Assembly: GCF_027706845.1 (NCBI RefSeq)
Contig: NZ_JAQGCZ010000006.1
Coordinates: 306,774-370,773, forward strand
Direction: 5' to 3'
Origin: Mycolicibacterium sp. BiH015
GTDB taxonomy: Bacteria; Actinomycetota; Actinomycetes; Mycobacteriales; Mycobacteriaceae
Length of the DNA stretch: 64,000 bases
A model generated the notes under the pieces. The model was not told the origin of the DNA. It was given only the letters and a program-made list of their open reading frames with translations, and searched no databases. A program made the position numbers and the translations under genes. This document shows positions 8,516 through 18,057 of the stretch, piece after piece; the first letter of the stretch is position 1; each line of letters opens with the position of its first letter.

Positions 8516-9826
8516 ATGGCAATATCCCGGGATGTGGAAGTGAGGCAGCAGGACACCGATTCGCCGACGCCGGCGGATTCCACCGCGGTGCCCGACGACA
8601 CCCGGATGCCCAATCGCACCCGGATGATCGTCGTCCTCGGCCTCCTCGTCGCCCTGGGCCCGTTGACCATCGACATGTATCTGCCGGCGCTGCCGAAGAT
8701 CGCGGACGAGTTGAACGTCTCGTCGTCGGTCGCGCAGCTGACGCTGACCGGCACACTCGCCGGCCTTGCGATCGGACAGCTGGTCATCGGCCCGCTGTCG
8801 GACTCTCTCGGGCGGCGCAAGCCGTTGTTCGCCGGGATCGTGCTGCACATGCTCGCATCGCTGCTGTGCCTGTTCGCGCCCAACATCGCGACCCTCGGAG
8901 TGGCCCGCGGTCTGCAGGGCATGGGTGCCGCGGCCGGTATGGTCGTCGCGATCGCAGTCGTCGGCGACCTCTACAAGGACAATGCCGCGGCGACGGTGAT
9001 GTCGCGGTTGATGCTCGTGCTCGGCGTCGCTCCCGTGCTGGCGCCTTCGCTGGGCGCGGCGGTGCTGCTGCGCGGATCGTGGCACTGGGTGTTCGCCGCA
9101 CTGGTTGTGGTCGCAGGCGCATTGCTGCTGATGGCCGTGCTCGCGCTGCCAGAGACGCTCCCTGCTGACCATCGACGTCCGCTCAAGGTGAAGGGCATCG
9201 CCGCGACGTATCTCGAGCTGCTTCGCGACATGCGTTTCGTGATCCTGGTCTTCGTCGCCGCGCTCGGAATGTCGGGTCTGTTCGCCTACATCGCAGGTGC
9301 GTCCTTCGTGCTGCAGGGCCGGTTCGGTCTCGACCAGACGGCATTCGCCCTGGTGTTCGGTGCCGGTGCGATCGCCCTGATCGGCACGACCCAGTTCAAC
9401 GTGGTGCTTTTGAAACGGTTCACACCGCAGCAGATCATGCTGTGGGCCCTGGTGGCGGCGTCGGTGTTCGGCGCGGTGTTCGTGGCCCTGGCCGCAGCCC
9501 ATGTCGGCGGCCTCTACGGCTTCGTCGTCCCGGTCTGGCTGATCCTGGCCGCGATGGGCCTGGTCATCCCGAACGCGCCTGCCGTCGCGCTGACGCGGCA
9601 TCCCGACGCGTCGGGCACCGCGGCCGCCCTCCTGGGCGCGGTGCAGTTCGGTGGCGGTGCGGCGATCGCTCCTGTGGTGGGCATGCTCGGCAACGACGAA
9701 CTCGCGATGGCCGTGGTGATGGCCGCGGGCGTGATCATCGCGCTGGCCGCGTTGTTGCTGACCGGTGTGCACCGCGTCACGGCTCCCGCCCGCGTCCCCG
9801 CTGAGGCGCTTGCCGAGCCTGCCTGA
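8516..9826 (+). CDS. MFS multidrug efflux transporter, Bcr/CflA type
   Basis: A 436-residue, 12-helix transporter. The first 30 or so residues are hydrophilic, then helix 1 reads LGLLVALGPLTIDMYLPALP, the hallmark of Bcr/CflA drug:proton antiporters (DHA1). It is followed by QLTLTGTLAGLAIGQLVIGPLSD-SLGRRKPL, the MFS motif A between helices 2 and 3. The family exports bicyclomycin, chloramphenicol or small metabolites; the substrate here is unknown. It is divergent from the Rv1249c-like gene and 100 bp before a second MFS gene. I do not recall a counterpart at this place in M. tuberculosis. Confidence 0.92.
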   Translation: MAISRDVEVRQQDTDSPTPADSTAVPDDTRMPNRTRMIVVLGLLVALGPLTIDMYLPALPKIADELNVSSSVAQLTLTGTLAGLAIGQLVIGPLSDSLGRRKPLFAGIVLHMLASLLCLFAPNIATLGVARGLQGMGAAAGMVVAIAVVGDLYKDNAAATVMSRLMLVLGVAPVLAPSLGAAVLLRGSWHWVFAALVVVAGALLLMAVLALPETLPADHRRPLKVKGIAATYLELLRDMRFVILVFVAALGMSGLFAYIAGASFVLQGRFGLDQTAFALVFGAGAIALIGTTQFNVVLLKRFTPQQIMLWALVAASVFGAVFVALAAAHVGGLYGFVVPVWLILAAMGLVIPNAPAVALTRHPDASGTAAALLGAVQFGGGAAIAPVVGMLGNDELAMAVVMAAGVIIALAALLLTGVHRVTAPARVPAEALAEPA

Positions 9827-9926
9827 CCGCTGTGACGCGCCGTCACTGACTTGTCGGGACACCGCCCGGACCGTAGCGTCGGGCCGAAATGTACTTCTCC
9901 CGATTGACTTTCCGCTGACTCCCGCG

Positions 9927-11750
9927 ATGTCCGAGAACATGATGCCGAGTGGCCGGGGTGCCAACCCCTGGCACGCGCTGTGGGCACTCCTGATCGGGTT
10001 CTTCATGATCCTGGTCGACGCCACGATCGTGCCCGTCGCCAATCCGGCGATCATGTCGCATCTGGGTGCCGGTTATGACGCGGTCATCTGGGTGACGAGC
10101 GCCTACCTGCTGGCCTACGCCGTGCCGCTTCTGGTGGCCGGCCGTCTCGGCGACAGGTACGGACCCAAGAACATGTATCTCGCGGGACTGGCGGTGTTCA
10201 CCGCCGCTTCGCTGTGGTGCGGGCTCGCCGACTCGATCGGCATGCTCATCGCTGCGCGCGTCGTCCAGGGTGTCGGGGCGGCGCTTCTGACGCCGCAGAC
10301 GATGACGGTCATCACCCGCACGTTCCCGCCGCATCGCCGGGGGGTGGCGATGAGCGTGTGGGGCGCCACCGCCGGGGTGGCGACACTGGTCGGTCCGCTC
10401 GCCGGTGGTGTCCTTGTCGACACCCTGGGCTGGCAGTGGATCTTCATCGTCAACGTTCCCATCGGCGTGCTCGGCATGGCGATGGCCGTCTGGCTCGTCC
10501 CCGCCCTGCCGACCCAGCGCAATCAGCGGTTCGACGTACCCGGCGTGGTGCTGTCCGGGGTGGGGTTGTTCCTGATCGTGTTCGGGCTGCAGGAAGGCCA
10601 GTCGCACGACTGGGCGCTGTGGATCTGGGCCACCATTGGCGTCGGCATCGCTGTCATGGCGGCGTTCGTGTACTGGCAGTCGATCAACACCGGCGAACCG
10701 TTGATCCCGCTGATGATCTTCCGCGACCGCAACTTCTCGATGTCGAACGTCGGGGTGGCGACGATCGGGTTCATCGTCACCGGCATGATCCTGCCGCTGA
10801 TGTTCTACGCCCAGGCGGTCTGCGGGCTGACTCCGACGCGCGCCGCGTTGCTGACGGCGCCGATGGCCGTCGCGACGGGCGTTCTTGCACCGTTCGTCGG
10901 CAGGCTCGTCGACCGGTCGCACCCACGGTCGGTCATCGGATTCGGTTTCGCGATGGCGGCGATCGGGCTGACTTGGCTGTCGATCGAGATGACCCCGAAC
11001 ACGCCGATCTGGCGGCTGGTCCTGCCGCTGACGGTGATGGGTGCCGCGATGGCGTTCATCTTCTCGCCGCTGGCGGCCACCGCCACGCGGAGCCTGCCTC
11101 CGCACCTGGCAGGGGCAGGTTCGGGTGTCTACAACACGACGCGTCAGGTTGGCTCCGTCCTCGGCAGCGCAGGCATGGCCGCGTTGATGGCGTCGGAGCT
11201 GTCGGCGAAGATCCCCGGCGCGGCGGATGCGTCGCAGGCCGAGGGACAGGTCGCGCAGCTGCCCGAGTTCCTGCAACCGCCGTTCGCCTCGGCGATGTCG
11301 CAGGCGATGCTGCTGCCGGCCTTCGCCGCACTGTTCGGTGTCGTCGCCGCGCTCTTCCTGCTGCCGTTCCTCGCCACCCCCGCAGCAGACCCGGCGGTAC
11401 CGGACGAGCGGCATGAGCCCTACGACCCCGACCACGAACTCTCTTGGGCCGACGGGGAAGACGAATACCTCGAATACGAGGTGACGTGGGAGCACCACGA
11501 ACCCCCGCAGCCGGCATCGGCAGATTCGCTCGCCGACACCGATGTGCTCGACCCGGTCACCGAGCCGATGAGCGAGGAGCACCGGCCGGATCTATCCGTC
11601 GCCGCTCCGTCGGCGAAGCAGGAGTGGCGCAGCATTCTCGATCAGCTGCTCGACGAACCAGCCCGGAACGGGCACGCGCACCACGGGTTCCACCTTACCG
11701 ACGGCGTCGACGGTCAGGACCTTCCCAAGGGAAGGCACTCGCGCGACTAG
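9927..11750 (+). CDS. MFS transporter, DHA2 (14-helix) type, with long acidic tail
   Basis: The frame is open from 9765, but the ATG at 9927 (MSENMMPSGRGANPW) places the first helix at a normal distance and gives 607 residues. Motifs are LVDATIVPVANPAI in helix 1, GRLGDRYGPKN (motif A) and RVVQGVGAALLTPQ (helix 4). The pattern is that of EmrB/QacA-type drug:proton antiporters. After the last helix there is a soluble tail of about 110 residues, strongly acidic, ending in a His-rich stretch. It occupies the position of the Rv1250 drug transporter. Its stop overlaps by 4 nt the stop of the convergent oxidoreductase gene. Confidence 0.92.
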   Translation: MSENMMPSGRGANPWHALWALLIGFFMILVDATIVPVANPAIMSHLGAGYDAVIWVTSAYLLAYAVPLLVAGRLGDRYGPKNMYLAGLAVFTAASLWCGLADSIGMLIAARVVQGVGAALLTPQTMTVITRTFPPHRRGVAMSVWGATAGVATLVGPLAGGVLVDTLGWQWIFIVNVPIGVLGMAMAVWLVPALPTQRNQRFDVPGVVLSGVGLFLIVFGLQEGQSHDWALWIWATIGVGIAVMAAFVYWQSINTGEPLIPLMIFRDRNFSMSNVGVATIGFIVTGMILPLMFYAQAVCGLTPTRAALLTAPMAVATGVLAPFVGRLVDRSHPRSVIGFGFAMAAIGLTWLSIEMTPNTPIWRLVLPLTVMGAAMAFIFSPLAATATRSLPPHLAGAGSGVYNTTRQVGSVLGSAGMAALMASELSAKIPGAADASQAEGQVAQLPEFLQPPFASAMSQAMLLPAFAALFGVVAALFLLPFLATPAADPAVPDERHEPYDPDHELSWADGEDEYLEYEVTWEHHEPPQPASADSLADTDVLDPVTEPMSEEHRPDLSVAAPSAKQEWRSILDQLLDEPARNGHAHHGFHLTDGVDGQDLPKGRHSRD

Positions 11751-13150
11751 GCGCCGCCCATCAGCGCGATCAGTTCGTCGTTGGTCTTTCTCAGTGCGAC
11801 TGCGAGCGCACCCATCGCCTTGTGGCGCACCCGCTCCTTGCCCGGCGGGAAGACGGGGAAGAGATCGCGTGCCGCGTTGAGGCGAGCTGTCTTCAGCCAC
11901 GCCATCAGCTCCTCGTCCTGCACCCACCGCAGCGTCGCGACGTTGTCCTCCAACGTCTGTCGCAGGTAGTCGATCGGCGCATCGGGGTGGACGATCGGCG
12001 CGCAGAGCTCATTGCGCGTGGCATCGTCGTTATCGGAGTCCCCGTAGGTCGTCTCGACATGTGCGATGAACGCCGAACTGAACACCTGCTGACAACTGCG
12101 GACGCTCTGCAGTGTGATCCGGTTGCCGTCGAACACCGGTACCGACGGCGGACGGGGCAGACCCTGGGTGGTGCTGTCGACGTACAGCGACGGGGTCGCC
12201 GGGACCGATCCGCCGGTCAGCCGAATCTGGTCGTGTTCGACCTGCTCGAGATGACCGAGGCGCACCACGTCCTCGATGAGACGCAGGTGCTCCAACTCGC
12301 GACGCGACACGATCGCGCAGTGGTACATCGTCGGTGTCACCGCCGGGTCGAGACGGAAGAGGACCTCGGCCGCCTCGAGTCGCTCGAAGAGGTCCTCCGG
12401 TGAGGTCGCTTCGGAGATCGCCTGCGCCCGAGCCGCTATCGACGCCCGTAGGGTTTTGACGAACTCCGGGCCCGGCTGCACGTTGGCCCGGTTCAGCAGC
12501 CACGAGTCACGGGGCTTGATCCAGCGCAGTCTGTCGGCCGCGACCCCGTTGCGCAGCAGCCACAGGCAGCAGTCCATGCCGGTCTTGCCGCCGCCGACGA
12601 TCGTGAAGTGCTCGTGTTCGGCGGCGCGGCGGGGGAGGTCGTTGGGGGGGATCACGGTGATCCCGTCGGCGACGGAGAACGGGGCAGATCTCATCGACTG
12701 CACGACGGTGAGCAGATATGTCGCGTCGACGGTGCGCCGCCGCACGGTCACGGTGTGCTCTTCGCCGTCGAGGGTGCGAATCCTGTTGTCGCCCAGGTAG
12801 CGGGTCATCGGGAAATAGGTGATGCGCCCGGTCGGCAGCATGTGGTTGCGCATCACCTGGTCGTAGTAGGCGCAGACCTCGTGGCCGGTGGCGAGTTCGA
12901 AGAAGCCCTCGTTGAAGCCGCTGCGGTCGATCGCGTCCTCGTTGCCGAGGGCGTGGGAGTTGACACCGTAGTAGGCGGACGGCTGATGTAGCCGGACGAA
13001 CGGGTAGACCGAGTTCCAGTGCCCGCCGGGCTGGTGGTTTTCGTCGACGAGCACGATCGTCGCGTCGCTCTCGGCGAGCAAGGTGTCGACGAACGCCATG
13101 CCCATCGCGCCCGCGCCGACGACGAGGTAGTCAGCTTCGATGCTGGTCAT
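11747..13150 (-). CDS. FAD/NAD(P)-binding oxidoreductase
   Basis: A 467-residue flavoprotein with a dinucleotide-binding motif at the N-terminus (DYLVVGAGAMGMAF, residues 7-20), an acidic strand-2 end (VLVDE), and a second Rossmann motif near the middle (FTIVGGGKTGMDCCLWLL) for NAD(P)H. PGGHWNSVYPFVRLHQPSAYYG resembles flavin-containing monooxygenase-like proteins, but the FMO signature FxGxxxHxxxY/F is not evident, so the reaction is open. It lies 18 bp downstream of the FAD-linked oxidase on the same strand, probably in one operon with it and the nuclease-helicase. Confidence 0.85.
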   Translation of the reverse strand: MTSIEADYLVVGAGAMGMAFVDTLLAESDATIVLVDENHQPGGHWNSVYPFVRLHQPSAYYGVNSHALGNEDAIDRSGFNEGFFELATGHEVCAYYDQVMRNHMLPTGRITYFPMTRYLGDNRIRTLDGEEHTVTVRRRTVDATYLLTVVQSMRSAPFSVADGITVIPPNDLPRRAAEHEHFTIVGGGKTGMDCCLWLLRNGVAADRLRWIKPRDSWLLNRANVQPGPEFVKTLRASIAARAQAISEATSPEDLFERLEAAEVLFRLDPAVTPTMYHCAIVSRRELEHLRLIEDVVRLGHLEQVEHDQIRLTGGSVPATPSLYVDSTTQGLPRPPSVPVFDGNRITLQSVRSCQQVFSSAFIAHVETTYGDSDNDDATRNELCAPIVHPDAPIDYLRQTLEDNVATLRWVQDEELMAWLKTARLNAARDLFPVFPPGKERVRHKAMGALAVALRKTNDELIALMGGA

Positions 13151-13168
13151 CCCGCGCCACGCTACCTG

Positions 13169-14527
13169 TCAGCTGAACAGCACCGCGCGATTGAGGTAGC
13201 CGGTGGGGTCGAGGGCGTCCTTGAGGACGCGCATCGCGGCGATGTCGGCGTCGGTGCGCGCCATCGACAGATAGTCGCGTTTGCGGGTGCCGACGCCGTG
13301 TTCGGAGCTGACGTTGCCGCCGTGGTCGGCGATCAGTGCCATCATCGCCGAGTACAGCGCACGCTCGGCGTCGCCGGTGAGCGCGCAGCGCACGATGTTG
13401 AGGTGGAGGTTGCCTTCGCCGATGTGGCCGAACAGCACGGGGATCGCATCGGGCGCATGCTCGGCGATCAGGCGTGCGGCGTCGTCGGCGAATGCGTGAA
13501 TGGCTGAAAGGGGAAGCGACACATCGAATTTTAACGGCGGACCGTAGACGCCGAGTACTTCGGCGACGGCCTCCCGCACCTGCCACAGCCGTTGCTGGGC
13601 GTTCGCGTCGACACCGACGGCGGGTTCGTCGGACAACTCGGCGTCCTCGAGCGCGTCGGCCAGCCGCTCGGTCAGGTCCGTCTCTCCGGCGAGTTCGATC
13701 AGCAACTGCCATGCGCCCTGGACGGGGGCCGAAACCCCGACGTGCTCGGCGGTCAGCTCGCTGGCTCTGGCGTCGATCAGCTCCAGCGCCGCAATGCCCT
13801 CCATGTCGCGGAAGACCCGTCCGGTCGCGATCAGCGCGTCCAGGTCGGCGAAACCGCAGATGGCCGTGACCCGTTGGCAAGGCGTGGGGTGCAGGCGCAG
13901 ATCCAGCGCCGTGATCACGCCGAGCGTGCCCTCGGCGCCGACGAACAGCGAGGCCAGGTCGTAACCGGTGTTGTCGCTGCGCACCTGACTGTGCCGGTGG
14001 ACCACCGAACCGTCGGGCAGCACGACGTCGAGCCCGATGACCTGCTCGCCCATGTTCCCGTAGCAGACCGTGCGCAGCCCGCCGGCGTTCGTCGACGCCA
14101 TACCGCCCACGGTGGCCGTGTCGCGGGCGGCGAGGTCGACTCCGAACACCAGCCCGGCCGCGGTGGCCGCGCGTTGCACATCGGCCAGCGTCGCCCCGGC
14201 GCCGACCCTCACCCGGCGCTCCAGCACGTCGACCTCGCCGATGTCGCGCAACCGTTCTGTGGAGAGCAGTACGTCGTCATGCTCGGGCACCGTGCCCGCC
14301 ACCAGCGACGTGCGGCCACCCTGCACGGTGACGCTGACCCCCGCAGCGCGGCATTCGCGCAGCACTGCGGCCACCTCGTCGGTCGATCCCGGTCGCACCA
14401 GGGCCGAGGCCTTTCCGCGATACCTACCGGTGTGGTCGACAGACCTTCCGTCCAGGATGTCGCTGTCGGTGGTCACGTAGGCCGCCCCGACGATCGCGGC
14501 GAGCCGTTCGGTCAGCGCTTCGGTCAC
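13169..14527 (-). CDS. FAD-linked 2-hydroxyacid oxidase/dehydrogenase (GlcD-like)
   Basis: A 452-residue member of the PCMH-type FAD family (GlcD, D-lactate dehydrogenase, D-2-hydroxyglutarate dehydrogenase). The FAD domain has VQGGRTSLVAG, ATVGGMASTNAGGLRTVCYGNM and LFVGAEGTLGVIT. The C-terminal cap has GHIGEGNLHLN and SSEHGVGTRKRDYL, carrying the metal and substrate histidines. Such enzymes oxidise D-2-hydroxyacids and pass electrons to quinone or cytochrome. The exact acid is not determined. The start is GTG at 14527, overlapping the preceding stop by 4 nt (GTGA), so translation is coupled to the nuclease-helicase gene. Confidence 0.9.
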   Translation of the reverse strand: MTEALTERLAAIVGAAYVTTDSDILDGRSVDHTGRYRGKASALVRPGSTDEVAAVLRECRAAGVSVTVQGGRTSLVAGTVPEHDDVLLSTERLRDIGEVDVLERRVRVGAGATLADVQRAATAAGLVFGVDLAARDTATVGGMASTNAGGLRTVCYGNMGEQVIGLDVVLPDGSVVHRHSQVRSDNTGYDLASLFVGAEGTLGVITALDLRLHPTPCQRVTAICGFADLDALIATGRVFRDMEGIAALELIDARASELTAEHVGVSAPVQGAWQLLIELAGETDLTERLADALEDAELSDEPAVGVDANAQQRLWQVREAVAEVLGVYGPPLKFDVSLPLSAIHAFADDAARLIAEHAPDAIPVLFGHIGEGNLHLNIVRCALTGDAERALYSAMMALIADHGGNVSSEHGVGTRKRDYLSMARTDADIAAMRVLKDALDPTGYLNRAVLFS

Positions 14528-17500
14528 TGGCCCGGTGTATCACAGTCGCTGAGGCAGAGGAACGAGCCCAACTCGACCAGCCGGTCCGGGGTTCCCGGCA
14601 GATACTCGGTGAGCTGATCGGAGCGCACGATCACCGCGAGGTATTTGGCCCTGCTCACCGCCACGTTGAGGCGATTCCTGTTGAGCAGGAAGGCGATTCC
14701 CCGCGGCACGTCGTCGATCGAGGACGCCGTCATCGACACGAACACCACCGGGGCCTGCTGCCCCTGGAACTTGTCGACGGTGCCTGCGCGCACGTCGGTC
14801 AAGCCGGCGGCCTCCAGGCGGCGACGAACGAGGACCACCTGGGCGTTGTACGGCGTGACCACGAGGACGTCGCCCTGGGTCAGCGGACGCGTGCCCGACT
14901 CGTCGGTCCACGGCGTGCCGAGCAGCCGCTCGATCTCGGCGACGATCGCGTCGGCCTCCTCCGGGCTCTCGGTCGCGTTCCCGAGATGGCTGACGCTCAG
15001 CGTCCGGACGCCGGGCGCCACACCGTCGAGGCGGCGCGCGGCGGTGACCGCTTCGTGCGAGCGCAGCCTGCGGTCGTAGGAGAGCCGTGACACGGCTCGG
15101 CAGACATCGGGATGCATGCGGTAGGACAGGTCGAGGAAGTAGCCGCGCTCGGGCGGCAGCGTGTGATGCCCGTCGACGAGCCACCCGAGCGCCGACCCGT
15201 CGACAGGTTCGGGATGGGTGCCCTGGCTGACCTGAGGCAGCTGCTGCGGATCGCCGAGCAACAGCAGGTTGCGCGCCGCCCTGGACACGGCGACGGTGTT
15301 GGCGAGACTGAACTGGCCGGCCTCCTCGATGACCAGCAGGTCGAGGCTGTCGCGCTCGAACTTGTTCGCGTTGGCGAAATCCCACGCCGTGCCGCCGACG
15401 ACACAACCGTCCTGGCAGATGAACGTCGCGTAGTCGGCGCGATCCAGCTCCGTCCACCCGGTGCTCACGGTGTGCAGCTTCTTGCCGACCCGCGCTCCGT
15501 CGACACCGGCGTCCATGACACCCGCGAACAGGTTCTCCACCACCGCGTGCGACTGCGCGACCACGCCGATCGACCAGTGGTGCTCGGAGACCAGCGCGGC
15601 GATCACCTGTGCCGAGGTGTAGGTCTTGCCGGTGCCCGGCGGACCGTGCACGGCGAGGTAGGACGCGTCGATGTCGAGCAGCGCGCCGGTGATGTCGGCG
15701 ACGACGTCTCCGGTGCGGGGCAGGGGAGCGCCGCTGCGGGTGCGGGGCGGACGCCGCAGCAGGATGTCGGTCAGCGCGTCCGCGGGCAGGTTGGGCAGCC
15801 CGGCGGCCATCAGAGACGCGGTGTCGGCAATCGCGTCCTGCAGCGTGGTGGTGCTGATTGGCGGCCCGGGCGTCAACGCGAACGGCACCTGGTCGAATGT
15901 GTCACCGTCCTTGGGTTGCCGCTCGACGATGACGACCTCGGTGGGTGCCTCGGGGTCGTCGCAGCCGGCGACGGTCACCGAGCCGAAACCGCGCCGGTCC
16001 GGGTCGTCGGTCAACCCGGCCGGTGAGGGCGGGTCGTAGAGGGCGTACATCTCTTTCGCCAGTTCGCCGTTGGCGATCTCGCCGATCAGCCGCACGTGGC
16101 GCTGCGGCTTGCGCGCCTTGGGCGGCTTGTGCCAGTCGGCGACGATCTCGTGGTCCTCGGCGATGAACACGTCGCCGTCGTCGGCCCATTCGTCGACGGG
16201 ATTGTTGATCCGGTCGAAATGCGCCCACCAGAACGGCTTGTCCTCCCGCTTGTGAAAACCTTTGGCTGCGGCCATCATCGCGGTCGCGCATTGTGCGGGG
16301 GTGCGGGTGTCGATGCCGTCGCCCGCGAACTTGAGCAGCCGGCGTTCGACGTCGTCGGGTTCTGCGACGACCCGTTCGGTGCTGACGACGACGGGTCCGC
16401 GCGGCGGGACACCGGATTCGATGGCCCTTGCCATCAGCCAATCTCGCAGCCTGCGCGTCGAACGGCAGTCGTAGCGGTTGTACTCCTCGATCTCCTTGAG
16501 GACGGTCGCTGCCTCGTCGGTGCGGCCCTCGTCGCGAAGCTCGCAGTAGCGGGCGTACTCGGTGATCGACGCGGTGGCGGTCGTGACCTCACCGTCGCGC
16601 AGCTCGTTGCCCATGTACAGCGGCTCGAGCGATTTGATGCTGTAGTTTTCGGTGCCGACTCGAATGCTTTTGCGCACCAACGGATACAGGTCGACGAGCA
16701 CGCCGTCGCGGAGCAGCTCGTCGACCTCGAGCTCCCCGACGCCGTAGCGGCCCGCCAGACGCAGCAGCGTGCTCTTCTCGTACGCCGCGTAGTGGTAGAC
16801 GTGCATCCGGGGATAGCGGCGCCTGCGCCTGCGCACGAACGCGAGGAAATCCTTGAGGGCCTGGCGCTCCTCGGCGCGGCTGTGCGCCCAAAAGGGCTGG
16901 AAGTCATCGCTCACCGTGAGTACACCCCACAGGTATTCGAGTCCCCACTCATGCCCGTCGGTGGTCCACAGGGGGTCGCCCTCGAAGTCGAAGAAGAGGT
17001 CGCCCTTGTCGACGTCGGGCAGCACCATCAGGGGCTGCGCGTCGACGAGCTCGTACGGCGGTTTCGTGGTGCCGTTCTCGACAACTCTCTCGGCGATCTG
17101 CAGCCGCGCTTGCGATGTGAGCGCGGCGACGGTGCGGGTCGACAGTTCGGGCACCGGGCCGTCGTGCGTGGCGAGTTCACCGACGGTGGTGATGCCCGCG
17201 TCGATGAGGCGGGCCCGCTGGCTCACCCGCATCCCGGCAACCAGCAGCAGGTCGTCGTGCTCACGGACCTTCGCTTCGCACTCTGCGCACCGGAAGCACG
17301 CCCGCACGTGCTCGTCCTCCCACGCCACCGCCCTGCCGCGGGCCAGGTGATCGTCGAGAAGGCGTTGCAGTGCCTCGCGGCGCGGCCGGTACACCGGCAG
17401 CAGTTCGTCGACGGCGTAGCTGGCCACCGTGCCGTCACCCAGAACCAGATCGACTTCGGCGGCCACCGGAACGCCTGCGGCAGTGAGGGTCTCGATGTAA

Positions 17501-17952
17501 GCCGCCATTTGCAGCAGTGCCTCGACCTTCACCGAGCGGGCGAGCTTGGTATCGCGAAGGCGATACCGTTCTCCGTCTTCGAGCACCAGGAAATCGGCGA
17601 AGCCGGCGAAGCGCCCGTCGAACATGGCGGCCTGATAGATGACGCGTGCACGTTCCTCGATGGCCCGTTTGGTCTGCTCCGCGGCGGCCGTCAGCCCCGC
17701 AACGGTGTACGTGGGCCTGCCGATGATCGCGACATCGGACGCCTGTCGCAGCTCCGCGAGGTGGCGCTGCTCATGCTCGTCACCCAGGCTGGCGGTACGG
17801 GCCAGCAGTTCGTCGTCACCCGAGACGGCAGGGCCCCGGCCCAGCCTCGCATCGAAGGAGCGCAGCAGGGCGTACTCGCAGCGCGCCGCGGCGGCGAGGT
17901 CGGAGGCGCTGTAGATGACACGGTCAACGCCGGCGTCGTTGGCGACGAACAC
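14524..17952 (-). CDS. RecB-like nuclease fused to superfamily 1 helicase (TM0106 type)
   Basis: A 1142-residue protein matching the TM0106 family (Rv1251c in M. tuberculosis). The N-terminal third is a PD-(D/E)xK nuclease: Asp120 in FADFL, Asp134-Thr-Lys136, Gln148 in QMAAYI. Four cysteines, Cys25 plus Cys219-x2-Cys222-x2-Cys225, have the one-plus-three layout of Fe-S nucleases such as Cas4 and AddB; the cluster is inferred. The C-terminal half is an SF1 helicase: GPPGTGKT (Walker A), VIEEAGQF (Walker B), GDPQQLPQV, YRMHPDVC, DKFQGQQAP and NVAVSRAK. A role in DNA processing or repair is likely. Its stop overlaps the following oxidase start. Confidence 0.92.
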   Translation of the reverse strand: MFVANDAGVDRVIYSASDLAAAARCEYALLRSFDARLGRGPAVSGDDELLARTASLGDEHEQRHLAELRQASDVAIIGRPTYTVAGLTAAAEQTKRAIEERARVIYQAAMFDGRFAGFADFLVLEDGERYRLRDTKLARSVKVEALLQMAAYIETLTAAGVPVAAEVDLVLGDGTVASYAVDELLPVYRPRREALQRLLDDHLARGRAVAWEDEHVRACFRCAECEAKVREHDDLLLVAGMRVSQRARLIDAGITTVGELATHDGPVPELSTRTVAALTSQARLQIAERVVENGTTKPPYELVDAQPLMVLPDVDKGDLFFDFEGDPLWTTDGHEWGLEYLWGVLTVSDDFQPFWAHSRAEERQALKDFLAFVRRRRRRYPRMHVYHYAAYEKSTLLRLAGRYGVGELEVDELLRDGVLVDLYPLVRKSIRVGTENYSIKSLEPLYMGNELRDGEVTTATASITEYARYCELRDEGRTDEAATVLKEIEEYNRYDCRSTRRLRDWLMARAIESGVPPRGPVVVSTERVVAEPDDVERRLLKFAGDGIDTRTPAQCATAMMAAAKGFHKREDKPFWWAHFDRINNPVDEWADDGDVFIAEDHEIVADWHKPPKARKPQRHVRLIGEIANGELAKEMYALYDPPSPAGLTDDPDRRGFGSVTVAGCDDPEAPTEVVIVERQPKDGDTFDQVPFALTPGPPISTTTLQDAIADTASLMAAGLPNLPADALTDILLRRPPRTRSGAPLPRTGDVVADITGALLDIDASYLAVHGPPGTGKTYTSAQVIAALVSEHHWSIGVVAQSHAVVENLFAGVMDAGVDGARVGKKLHTVSTGWTELDRADYATFICQDGCVVGGTAWDFANANKFERDSLDLLVIEEAGQFSLANTVAVSRAARNLLLLGDPQQLPQVSQGTHPEPVDGSALGWLVDGHHTLPPERGYFLDLSYRMHPDVCRAVSRLSYDRRLRSHEAVTAARRLDGVAPGVRTLSVSHLGNATESPEEADAIVAEIERLLGTPWTDESGTRPLTQGDVLVVTPYNAQVVLVRRRLEAAGLTDVRAGTVDKFQGQQAPVVFVSMTASSIDDVPRGIAFLLNRNRLNVAVSRAKYLAVIVRSDQLTEYLPGTPDRLVELGSFLCLSDCDTPGQ

Positions 17953-17984
17953 GCAGCCACTGTAGGCGCCTCCACCGACACCCC

Positions 17985-18057
17985 CTTTCCGCGAAATGTC
18001 ATTCCGGGTTGCGATTCCGGGCCCGACAACGACCGGGAATGATATTTCGGCGGAAAG
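17985..18057. terminator. Long imperfect inverted repeat after lprE
   Basis: CTTTCCGC-GAAATGTCATTCC at 17985-18006 pairs with GGGAATGATATTTCGGCGGAAAG ending at 18057, a stem of about 21 bp with one mismatch and one bulge, and a loop that itself contains TTCCGGGCCCG. It begins immediately beyond the lprE stop codon and lies 33 bp before the nuclease-helicase start, so it probably ends lprE transcription. It is unusually long for a mycobacterial terminator and could be a mobile palindrome. Confidence 0.5.
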
